DNA of 64,000 nt, taken from NCBI RefSeq assembly GCF_947507565.1, contig NC_089177.1:1-64000 (forward strand). The letters run 5' to 3'. Origin of the DNA: Oscarella lobularis (taxonomy: Eukaryota; Porifera; Homoscleromorpha; Homosclerophorida; Oscarellidae). Of the stretch, positions 38,701 to 49,019 are shown piece after piece. The notes under the pieces are model-generated. The model searched no databases and was not told the DNA's origin. It saw only the letters and a list, made by a program, of their open reading frames with translations. The position numbers and the translations under genes are program-made. Each line of letters begins with the position of its first letter. Positions within the stretch are counted from its first letter, which is position 1.

Positions 38701-39135
38701 TTCCTCCTCTTAATTAATTATGAGTCTTTAGGTGAGAAGGCTTTGCTACTTAGTGGCAGTGAAGACTGTGAAATAAAAGTATGGAAAGGTAGAAAATTCA
38801 GACTATACGTACGTACAGTTTATGTGGCGATTCAGTGGATCGAAGCGACCACTTTCAGTTTCGATTTGAAGAGATGGCTACATGCAAAGGTCATACTTCA
38901 AGTGTCAAATGTTTGGCCTCGTCGCACGATCTGCGGCGGCGGATCGACGGCGACGGCTCCGCATACCTTCTCTTTTCTGGCGGAGGACGAGATTCACTCA
39001 AGGCGTCGCTTATTTCCACCAATGGTGACGACGATGATGACGTCAAAAGTGTTTCTTGTCACGAAATTGCAAGCTTGAATGCGGAGGGGCGACGGAGGCG
39101 GCGACGACGGCGAAGTGCGGAAGACGACGGCGTTT

Positions 39136-39169
<34 letters not shown>

Positions 39170-39286
39170 AGCTCGTTGCATGGCGTTGACAACATTTTTT
39201 GTTCATTTGAAGCACTTTGTCATTTCTGGATGGTCAAATGGACTAATCAAGTACACTGGCACATTGCTTCATTAAAATGATTGGGG

Positions 39287-39321
<35 letters not shown>

Positions 39322-40212
39322 TTAGATTTCATCTGTTTTCAGAAGCGTCAAGACAATTTTCTGTCGCGCTCGAGTCAATTCCTTATGGACGATGTCTTCT
39401 CGCTATAGACCGTTTAATTGTGAAGAACGGTGACAACTGCGTTCTTCTTCTCTTTACAAGTGCAACTGACGGCTGCATTTCTCTATGGAATTGCACTTGC
39501 CTACTTGGAGGAAGAGGAGGAGGAGGAGGAGGAGATGACGACGAACCGCCACAACGAAAGCAGCCTACCATCTTACACAGGTTTTCGGCTCACCAATCAG
39601 GAGTTAACGATTTTGCTGTTCAATATCGAAAAAGTAGTACAGTCAGTAAATAATTGATCAATAAATTAATCTTAGGGATGATAGATAGTGATGATTATTT
39701 GCTGGTGAGTGGTGGAGATGACAACGCTCTTTATGCAGCGACGTTTCGTCTCAATTTATCATCACCATTGGCAATTCTTCCTACTGACCAATGTTTGGAA
39801 ACGAATGCTCACATTTCTTCCATAACTGGTACCCGGGTGGTTTTTTTAGAAGGAGACAATTGCTATTACTGCTGTATTTCTTTTTGAGGTGTGGCCTTTG
39901 GCGGAAGTGGACTTGTTTTCTCGACATCTGCTGACCAGAGAATTAAAAAATGGCGAGTGGAGAGGTGTGAATGGAAATTGGAAAAAGAAATCGTTACAAG
40001 TATCGCTGACATATCTAGCCTCATCACGTGGTATTTAATCTGATAATAATTATTAATTAATGAAATGAATGTTTCACACACATAGGAAAGCCAATGCTGG
40101 AAACATTGTAGCTGTCTGTGGAATTGGCATGGAAATAGTTAGAGAAGAAAACGAAGAAAAGACGGCTGATGATTCCATGCAGTCTGCACAAACTTGTACA
40201 GGCGTTTTGTGA
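35325..40212 (+). CDS. WDR6: WDR6-like WD40 protein (tRNA 2'-O-methylation cofactor)
   Basis: Multi-exon gene. WDR6 is the WD40 partner of the FTSJ1 methyltransferase, acting on tRNA anticodon-loop nucleotides in the cytoplasm (family knowledge). Exons 1-4 read as 35325-35382, 35429-35527, 35581-35659 and 35796-35859, giving DDFLISGSGRNAHVHSLDDG and later LDDWILDVHFF and ATAHNSV, which follow the vertebrate WDR6 N-terminus. WD repeats include CSVSDDRTVRIWDL, GHTARVWDAQFL, SIGEDSTCRMWDL and VTGGGDSSIRLWPL. The motif FHGREATCLSLL (about 38610) and the C-terminal STSADQRIKKWRVE also match the family. The stop is at 40210. A poly-alanine run (39137-39170) and poly-serine are low-complexity insertions. 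Introns hold (GAT)n/(ATC)n repeats. Exact borders of some middle exons (38400-39300) are less certain. Confidence 0.88.
35685..35778. repeat. Self-complementary (GAT)n-(ATC)n microsatellite in WDR6 intron
   Basis: A short GAT run is followed directly by a long ATC run inside the intron 35660-35795, so the two halves can pair as a hairpin. A second example of the same design lies in a later intron of the same gene. Confidence 0.9.
36403..36440. repeat. Inverted ATG/CAT microsatellite in WDR6 intron
   Basis: ATGATG... followed by ATCATC..., nearly perfectly self-complementary over about 19 bp each side, located just before the exon that starts GGGGTAGTGAAATTGC. Confidence 0.85.
39288..39323. 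repeat. (TTTA)n microsatellite in WDR6 intron
   Basis: About nine TTTA units directly upstream of the TTAG acceptor of the exon beginning near 39327. It forms an AT-rich substitute for a polypyrimidine tract. Confidence 0.85.
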
Positions 40213-40263
40213 AAAATGAGAAAACGAAGCACGTGACAGCTAGGCGCAGACTCCCTTGCAAAC

Positions 40264-43200
40264 ATGTCGGCTCTTCCAAGAGGAGGAGGAGTAGAAAGAG
40301 GAGCGCTGTCGTGGATCGCCAAGCGCGAAGCGATCCAGCTCGTTTCTCTGGCGTCTGTTCTTCCAAAAATTGTGCGCTCCGAAGAGAACAAATGGAATCT
40401 TTCAGCAATTGGCGTCGCTGATGCAAAGGGCGACGACGAAAACGACGAAATGCAGTCTCCAAAAGCCGAAGAGTGTTTAGAAGTGCGCACAGTCGTGCAA
40501 ACTGTCTCGGACAACTGCATAATCGAGTGAGGCTGACTTAGGTTCCGCAAGGGGGACTCTCTCTATCTTTATTTCTTTATTTCTTTCTTCAAGACACGCG
40601 CAAATCGTGAACCAAGTGCACAAATATTTTCGCATGTTGGAGTGAGTGACGTCGACGATGACACAGGAAGTAAAAATGAAAAACGTAAATTGTTTCTAAT
40701 TAATTTAGTCGACGACGTTTGCTGTTGAATTTGGGAAATCCACGAACATTTAATAACATGCGTGTGGTAAGAATAAACAATGTTTTAGAAGACAGAAGGA
40801 CACAAGGGTTGCGCTTAGGTTCAAGTGGGCGGAGCTGGAGACGGAAGCGAAGACATTCGCTATTATGAACCCGAAAAAACGGTCATTCTTGCCGGAGAAG
40901 TAAGTGAAGTAGTACACTTAGGAGACAAGTGATGATGATGATCTTTCTTTCTTTCTTCTTTGAGGAATTGGCTTTGTATCGATACGTTCTCATGTGTGCT
41001 CATTATCCGGCTTTGTGCGCTCCATCGCCGCCTTCTCCCACCTATTCTTCACTTCTTCTTCCAACAACCGTCGCCCAAGACGTCTCTCCTCCCACCAATA
41101 GCAGCCTGCCTCCAATCCAGCAACAGGGAGAATATGTTCTTCGACAAGAAGCCTCTTATCTCATACCAATTCCTAATAAACCAATTCGTCCTCCCTTTTG
41201 CATTCCGAGTCCATCGGAGGGTTTGTCGCACGACGTTCCAAAAGCGTTTAGTTCGTCACCGTTGCACGTGGGAACTTTAACACAAGACGATTGCATTGTC
41301 AATACGGACGTCATGAGGGAGTACGTGCGACATTTGTTTCAGCAGAGCACAGTTCAACAATCGAGTCACGAACACGATTTGAGAGAGATGAATCGACGAA
41401 GAATTCCAGCTGAGGTACAGTACTCTATACATGTATACATGTAACCCTAACCTAACATACTATGATGACGTCACGTCTAGTTGCTCGTTCGAGAACTCGT
41501 CACGCAATTGGCTATTATTGAGAGAAATTCACATTCCTACTATAGGCCCAATGCTTTTGTTGTACGTATCCTCTCCTGTGGGTGGGCAGTGATTTAGGGG
41601 GTTACAAATGTTCTGTGTGTTGTAGACAAAGCACGCTTATGACCAATGGCAACAGTGGGAAAAACAAAATATACACGAGTCCATTGCCACATTCTGGTCG
41701 TATACACTGCCCCATCCAGGACATCCAAAACGAAGGCCGGACTATCATGCAGCCTATAAAGTTCTTCTTTCAAAAATAATTAGGTGAGTGAGAAGAGACA
41801 ATAAATATCGTACTATATACTATATGTACGTTTGATATTATTAGTTTTGAGACAAGAGAAAAACGAAGGCATCCTGTTCTAAAAGACGTGGCACCTTCTC
41901 GACCTCTTTCCAACGTTGCTTCGCGTCTTCTACGAGAATTTGGACATCGATATGGAATTGTAAAAATCCCACCTGTTATGAAGTTTAATTAAATGTGAAG
42001 TGGGTTACCGTTAGGGCGAACTTTACCGAAGTCTTGCCTATCTCAATTATTTGGCTCAGTACGTACAGTAGAAGAAACTTTGATTTCTACTACTAATCAT
42101 TTTTAGGCATTTTGAAAATGACGTTTGGTACGTTCGTCATACAACGACAATTCTGAATACGGTGTTGGACTTGCTTCCAACCGATTCAAGCAAAATGATT
42201 ATCACCAATGACGAGGTACTGTACACCAAAAGTACCCCATTGTAATGTCACTCACTCGCTCACTCTCAATCATTTTTTCTCAGCTTGAAACACTTGGCCG
42301 TTCTATTAAACAACTTCACGGAGAAGCGGAGCACTCTTTGACTCGCATCAAACGTCTCTTTCCTGAAAACGATCCTCAGGGAGGCCTCGGTAAAAACACG
42401 CCTACCTTAATTAATTAATTATTTATTTATTTATTTAATGATCTTGCTAGCATCTCTGATTGATCTTCTCGTTGCCGTACTTCGTGCCTATCCTTACGTC
42501 AATAAGGTTCCTCAAAATCTCTCGAATTGCTTACAAAACTATTTAACAGTAAGCAAATGATTGATATACTACTACCGTACTACTATTTTCTACTGTATGT
42601 TGTCATGTGTTAGGACGGCTTTGATAAGAGTTACGAAAGACACAAAACGATAGCTCAAGCAGAAATGAATTTGATGTCTGTAACTCATTCTGTGACGCCA
42701 GCATTGGTTAGAGAGAGGGCCCAGGGGGGAGAGAGAGAGAGAGAGAGAGAGAGGCTCTCATTCCTCTCGCATTTCTAGGTGAACAGCCTTATTTGGTTTG
42801 TTCGTGATGAAGTTGAGACGTATGCAAAATATTTCCAAGAGACGTTCATCGAGTAAATCAATCACACGACACGACACGACACGACACGACATTGCATTGA
42901 TTCACTCTTTGTCTCTAAGATATTTCAACGTCTCTGAATTGGCTGTACTATTTTTCTATAAGGCTTTGGTGAAGGATGTCAATTTAATGCTGAAATCGTC
43001 CGTCGACAAGGTATCCGTCTCCTCGATCAATGAGATTTTTGATTATTCCATCATCACTAGTCTTCGAGAGAACTCGACTACGAAATGATTAGCGTTGCTT
43101 ATCGATTGACCGAATTGGATCGAGATTGGTTGCAGTGGATTCGACTCAAGTAAGTTTTTCTTTTCTTAATTAAGGGTTAGGAAATGTGACGTCATGCCTT

Positions 43201-46200
43201 CAATTAAATAATCTAGTGATCAGGAGTGGCGTCATCAATTTGCCAAACAAGCCGAATTATGGGTCGACATTCTTGGAGATCACGCAGTCAAATTCGTCAT
43301 CAAAGCCGCCGGATCAGACGAAGTAAGTAGAAGACAAGACATATGCCTCTCTTCATTCTTTATCTTTTTCTAGTGGCGAATTTTGCAGCTTCTTCCAAAC
43401 AGCCAACGCCCGGCTCGAAGTGGCCAAACAAATGCCGCCGATCCGTCATCGTTTACTAGTCCTTCTCCTCTGTCATCTCATTCCCTCCCCCGTCCCATTG
43501 CTACACTATCTCCCTCTCATAGATCGGCTTTTACGCTCATTTCATCGTCGGCCTTTCGTTCTCCTTACGGGGGAGAAGGAGGAGAAGGAGGAGGAGGAGG
43601 AGGAGCAACTCATTTGAACAGCAGCAGCAGCAGCAGCAGCAGGCGAGAAGAGTGGCAACAATCAACGAGTAGTAGTATAGACAGCATCAAATCGCGTTTG
43701 ACCCAAAACGATCAAGAGTCCGAGCAGCTCATGGCATCTCTAGAAGACGTTTCTGAAATTGGCCTTGCTGAACGCTTTCTCACTCGTTCTACTACCTCTT
43801 CTCTTCTTTCTGATGACGGCGGAGGCGGCGGAAGTGGCGGAGGCGGCGGCGGCGGCACATCTACTAGTAGCATTCTTACGTTTTCTTCGTCGTCCTGGTC
43901 ACGTCATCAAACTCCCAAATTCAATCGACGCACTCTTACTCCTCAAAAACAAAAAAGTTCCCTTGAAAATCCTATTCCCTCTTCTGTCAAATTTGGCCAT
44001 CAATCAGCTATTCAAACAGTTGCAAGTAGTGGGCCATCATCTCCGCCACCTCCGCCCGTTCGAAATTTGGGAGTTGCAACGGCGACCGATTCTCTTTCTT
44101 GGGCTTCCGAAAGTATGGAAGTAATTACAGAAGGAACGTTTAGTCCTATTCATTGCGAAATGCCGTCAAAATTGCCCTTTTTGCCAATCTCCAATTCCGT
44201 TGTTGACCTTTTAGCTATTCTCTTGAGACTGGCAAAAGCAACCGAACTTTTGACGTCAATCGTATTTCCCGTTCCGGAAGGAAAAGAAAATCCTGGCTCT
44301 TTGCTAGAGAGAATGACATCTGTACGAAATATAATAAATGAATATTTAATTAATTAATTAATTGTGTTTTTAGGCATTTGAAGGAGTTGCGTTATTATAC
44401 GGTGATAACATGCTCTGCTCAGATTTGTGTGGAATTAGTGAAGCAACTGCACTTTCTCTAATGGAAAAAGAGGTACAGTAGGTCAACCCACCCCCACTAC
44501 TTCATTCTTCTATTCTACTGTCTGTCTTTCTATAGCTACTTGAGCGAATGAAGAAGAGTTATTCCGATCAGCTCATCTGGGGCTGTCGACACATGAAACC
44601 GCTCAAACGACGACGTTTTGACTCGCTTCCGGATTGCGAGAAATTGCGCGACTCCAATTCGGCCATATCCGAATTTGAACGAGTCACGTTTGAAGTAAGT
44701 GCTCATCATCGTCATCATCTACATCTAGATAATTAATCTTTTTTTTTTCGAAACAAAAAGATGTGCGTACGAGTGAACAATGTAGCCGCTTTCCTCGGCG
44801 TACTTCCGGCCTTATATGATCACTTAACTCGAATAGCGGCGGCTGGGGCGACTACCTGCGCCGCCGCCGCCGCCGCCACCGGAGTAAAACTTGCGCCAAT
44901 GGTCATCGCAACTCCGCCGCACGACAGTGGATGTCCGACGAGTCCTTCTGCTCCGCCAACGTCGGCACACGATACGACGATTAGTAGCCAGTCGTCTCGT
45001 TCTGCTTCGAGTGTCAGCGTTGTTGAAAATCCAGTATTGAGTCACATTGCCTCTCATCTCGCTCAAATTCAAAAATGTCAAATTCGATTAATGTGTTTCA
45101 GGGTATTTGAAAATAAATAAATAAATACTGAAATACAATTATTAATTTTGTTGTTTAGATGAATCGCTTTTTGAAACCTTGTCTTCACGCCTTGCTCTCC
45201 CTCGACCTGCCAGAACATTTGTATCCTCTCGAGAAGCGGCTCAATCCCACTCTTCAATATCTGACGCGACATTTGTCGGCTCTCGCCGATTGTTTATATC
45301 CCCAATGCTTCACGCCGCTTCTTCAATGTCTCTGGTCAAATCTCGTTCAGGTCCAACACCTGCTCATCCATTGATCACATCACATTCACTTGTATATATA
45401 TTGTATATAGACTTTTCACGAGTTCTCCGACGAAATAGTCGAGTGCAAGGAGGCATCAGGCGTTGGAAAAGCTCAGTTGGCATTGCGAACCATTGCGGTG
45501 AGGAGACTATACATGTATATAATTATTTACCTAGGATCAATGTTTGTCTGTGTCGTTTCTCTTTAGCGTTTTATTGAATTTTTTCATGCCAATGGAACCG
45601 GTCTCGATTTGGACAGTCTTGTTCAAAGCGCTGTAAGAAAAGAAAAAAAAGGAAATGAAAACTATACAATACAGTTATCGTAATTGTTTTTTGTAGAGCT
45701 ACGTCCTTCACGTATTGGAACTTCTCGTTTTACCTTCCAAAACTCTAATCGACATCTACAAACGGATGAAATTGGATTCGTCGTCGTATCAAGATGAAAA
45801 CGAACGACAGCGTTCGACCGAATCGGCAGCGACGACGACGGAACGCCCTCTCTCGCCGTCCTCCCTTGCCGATCTTCGAGAAAATCTTCATAGCCTAAGA
45901 AAATGTTTTACCGGTAAGGAACTCATAGATCAAGTCACTAATATCCAAGGAGATCGAGAGGAAGGCTATGCCACACCTCCCACACCTGACCACCATACGT
46001 CATCATTGTCGTCATCATTGTCGTCATCATTGTCGTCATCATTGTCGTCATCGTTGGAAATTTGTCGGCGTCTCATTGAAAGCAAAATCATTTCTCCTCT
46101 CGACGGATGTGAAGGCCACTTTGTTTCCGATTCAGCTCATTTGTATCGATTTTGTTATCCCTACAATGATTCTTCTCTCGGCGCTCCCTTGTCGCCTTCG

Positions 46201-46344
46201 CGTCGAACCAGAATTGCTACAAGTAGCATCCAGAAAGACGAAGCAGCAATAGGTCAAGAAATTGAAAGCTCTTTGCTATGGAGAATGTTACAGTGTCGAT
46301 CTCGCTACGATCGCGTGGCAAAGTCATTCATCAAAGCCAACTAA
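40264..46344 (+). CDS. Munc13/UNC13-like MUN-domain protein with C-terminal DEP domain
   Basis: Many-exon gene starting MSALPRGGGVERGALSW, only 51 bp after the WDR6 stop. The MUN domain is seen from family landmarks: SNSVVDLLAILLRLAKATEL (about 44190-44250, like SSSVVDVFTQL in UNC13), FEMCVRVNNVAAFL (about 44750-44790, the conserved NN segment), a CLWSNLVQ block (45340), and FFHANGTGLDLDSL then YVLHVLELLVL (45570-45735, the end of MHD2). Known MUN proteins open syntaxin and prime vesicles for SNARE fusion. After the MUN, 45907-46152 looks like a DEP domain: FTGKELIDQV, CRRLIESKIISPL, HFVSDSAHLYRF, interrupted by a Ser/Leu repeat and lacking the usual Trp. I see no C1 or C2 domain. A long Ser/Gly-rich linker (43440-44100) interrupts the MUN. 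N-terminal exons are less certain. Confidence 0.82.
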
Positions 46345-46501
46345 TTCATTTATCTCTATTTTGGTCTGATATAGTAGTGTACCTACCTCTATACACTCAA
46401 TATTTTACTATCCCTCCCTCCCTAAACTCCACGAAATTTGCTTCTCTTATATTCATATGTGTATATAGGCAGAGGCACCCAATTGGCCATCATTATAAAG
46501 G
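46345..46501. other. Convergent 3' gap between MUN-DEP gene and TRABID
   Basis: The stop codons face each other across 157 bp, so the two 3' UTRs probably abut or overlap. No further gene is visible. Confidence 0.6.
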
Positions 46502-48954
46502 TCATTCTGATAAATCTATTTGTCGATATTTCTGCATCCATTCGTCGACCAATTCGGCAACAATATTGGGACACGAACGCTTCTGTCTCGCAATCAACAG
46601 CCCCGATGGAAGAGATCTGTGACAGTGTAGCCACTGTCGTAATAAAAGCTCTTTGTGGCCCCACTGAAAAATAGTAATAATAATAATAATAATAATAACC
46701 AAGTGCGCCTTCTCTTTCTCTACCTCTGACGCGGAAAGGAAGTGAATAGGAAGTAGAGTTCGTTCGTGATCGACTAAAGGAAGCCAATGAACGTGATGAG
46801 TGGATCCTCCTCCCCCTCCTCCTCCGCCTCCGCCTCGATGATTGCACCAATCGTCGCTGCTCACTGCCGCTTCAGCTGCCTCTTCACCCTCTTCTTCGTC
46901 ACCACGTGACTCACCATCCATGCAGACGAGAGCGGAAAAATGACCTCGCGTGTATGCAAGGGCGACGGGACTTTTGAAGCAAAAACTCGATTCCCACAGA
47001 AGAGGCAGGTACACTCCTAAAACACAAAAGAGAAGAATCCAATTAATTGTCTTGACTCTCACACTACCGTACTCAATCAATGACACACCTTCAAATTTAG
47101 CCAAATCGAGGGTTTCCCCTCGAAAACTCTTAACATATTTAACTCCGTATATGATGATTGGACGACGAAGAATGTGCGCCAAGACGAAGACGTGAATTTG
47201 TTCGAGAGCGACGCCGGGAGAACGAGCGTTCTTAACGATCATTTGCCAATCTTGTTGCCACTGATAGTCACTTGCTTCATAATTGAGAGCACTTGCTTGG
47301 CTCTTCTCCCACTCAAGCCAACGCTTATAGAATCTAAAGAGAAAGAGTCAACACGTCATTAATTAATTATTTATTTAATTAATTAATTACCTTGATCCTG
47401 GATCGTCTTTGAGACTGCGATCGAGTGCCTTTCTCAACGCGCCGTCTTGATCCAAAATACCCCACGTCGATTGGAGAAGAGAATCGAGAAGACAATCGCC
47501 CGCCGTACGATTCCATAGAGGATAGAATCTGCTCACTTCACGTGACCAATTGATTACAGGTGGACTCTCTTCAAGAACTGAAAAAAAGAAGAATATTTTC
47601 AAAAAAAAAGGGGGTTCCTCCCTAAGGGATTCATTGACCTTGTTGAACATTTTGATCAATAATGTCGTTTAGCGCGCATTCGTGAGCCTCTTTACTAAGA
47701 CACCTCAGTTCTTGCGCAAAGAGAAAAAATTTCCCACATAACATATACTGTACACACGATTCATTGGCTCCTTATCTTACCACTAGGCAAGGAAAAGAGA
47801 ACGTTTTCCGTCATAAATTGACATTGCCAATCTCCTTTTCTTTGTCGTAGACAATTTGCAGCGTGTTTCCTAGCAACGCATGCTAAATCTGCGTTCACGT
47901 GACATGGCAACCGCTTTAGAGCGTCCTTAGCAACGACGGGACTGAGAAGAAGAGCGAGAATGACGTCACGTTGCAACCTCAATGCAATATGAACTAAACT
48001 ATTTCCAACGTCATTTGACGTCAATCGAGGATTTAATATCAATACGTCATCAGCAGTCAATTGACGAGCAACGTTGCCACCCGATTCAACAAATGGTTCC
48101 ACAGCTTTGACGTCGTTGTCAAGGATACCTTGACACGCATTGAGAAAGAGCCAATCATTGTCTGTTAAACGATTTCGAATTTGTCTAATTTGAAGCCCTG
48201 TCTCTTTCCGTTGTTCATTTGATACTGGAAATTCGTCACCATGACGACGACGATGATGAAGATGATGACGGTGATGATGATGATGATGATGTTGAGAAGG
48301 TGGCGGAAGTGGAGGAGAAGTAGGCTGCCGCATCTCTAAATTGGGACTTAGACGATCAAAGGAGGAAGTTTGACACATTGTGCATCGATTTGATTTCAAC
48401 CAATTTTCGTATGTGCACACGTGACACGTCCACTTTTGATTTGAAGGTGTCGAATGCGGGGGCGGGGGAGGTTCAGGCGACGACGGCGAAACGGCGGCGA
48501 CGGCGGAAGCGGCGGAAGCGACTGCGCCAATTAAAGACAAAGACGAAGACGAAGACAAAGACGATCGTTTCGATGGACGTTGACGAATCGCTCGACACAT
48601 AGTACATCGACTAGCATTGGGCCAATTTTCATACGTACACGAATGACACGTCCATTTCCCGGACGTTGAAGAGGAGGCTAAATAACTCCCTTGTCGAGAC
48701 GACGGACGGGACGACGACGCCGCCGCCGCCGACGCCGCCGCCACCGCCAATGGTGTCGTCATCGTCGTCGTCGATGATAGTGCGAAGGGTCGATGAAGCG
48801 TTTTTAGTTCGTCGTAAATGTTTGGTGTCGTCTCTCCTGCTATCGCCTCGGGAAACAGTGTTCCCTCGCCACCTTCTTTTTCAGATGATCGACTAATCTT
48901 TCGTCGACCGATATTGGTCGATAGACGACGGCTTTCGTCGTCTTTCTTCTCCAT
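46502..48954 (-). CDS. ZRANB1: TRABID/ZRANB1-like OTU deubiquitinase
   Basis: Deubiquitinase of the TRABID group; known members cleave K29/K33/K63 chains and act in Wnt and stress signalling. The start is MEKKDDESRR at 48954. Two NZF zinc fingers, WTCHSCTYENWPNASRCTMC (residues 101-120) and WTCHVCTYENWLKSNRCTMC (175-194), are seen; vertebrate TRABID has three. An ankyrin-like block follows (DNDWLFLNACQGILDNDVKA). The OTU domain has catalytic Cys in NRTAGDCLLDSLLQ (codon 47492-47494) and His in TRGHFSALV (codon 46940-46942), plus VFVLAHILRRPIIIYGVKY. The C-terminus ends WMQKYRQIDLSE. A glycine run and an isoleucine run (from an ATT microsatellite, about 46676-46698) are insertions in the tail. 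Poly-His and poly-Ser tracts lie between the NZFs and the ankyrin part. Confidence 0.92.
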
Positions 48955-49019
48955 TTGACACCGACGCGACGACGAACGGGACTGCACGCACTTACGTCAC
49001 GTGGTCTGTGACGTCAATT
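48955..49019. promoter_or_regulatory. 65-bp divergent promoter, TRABID / WDR91
   Basis: Only 65 bp separate the two opposite start codons. The interval contains GTCACGTGG (E-box) and TGACGTCA (CRE-type octamer at 49009, ending 3 bp before the WDR91 ATG). At least one 5' UTR must be extremely short, or the UTRs overlap. Confidence 0.7.
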
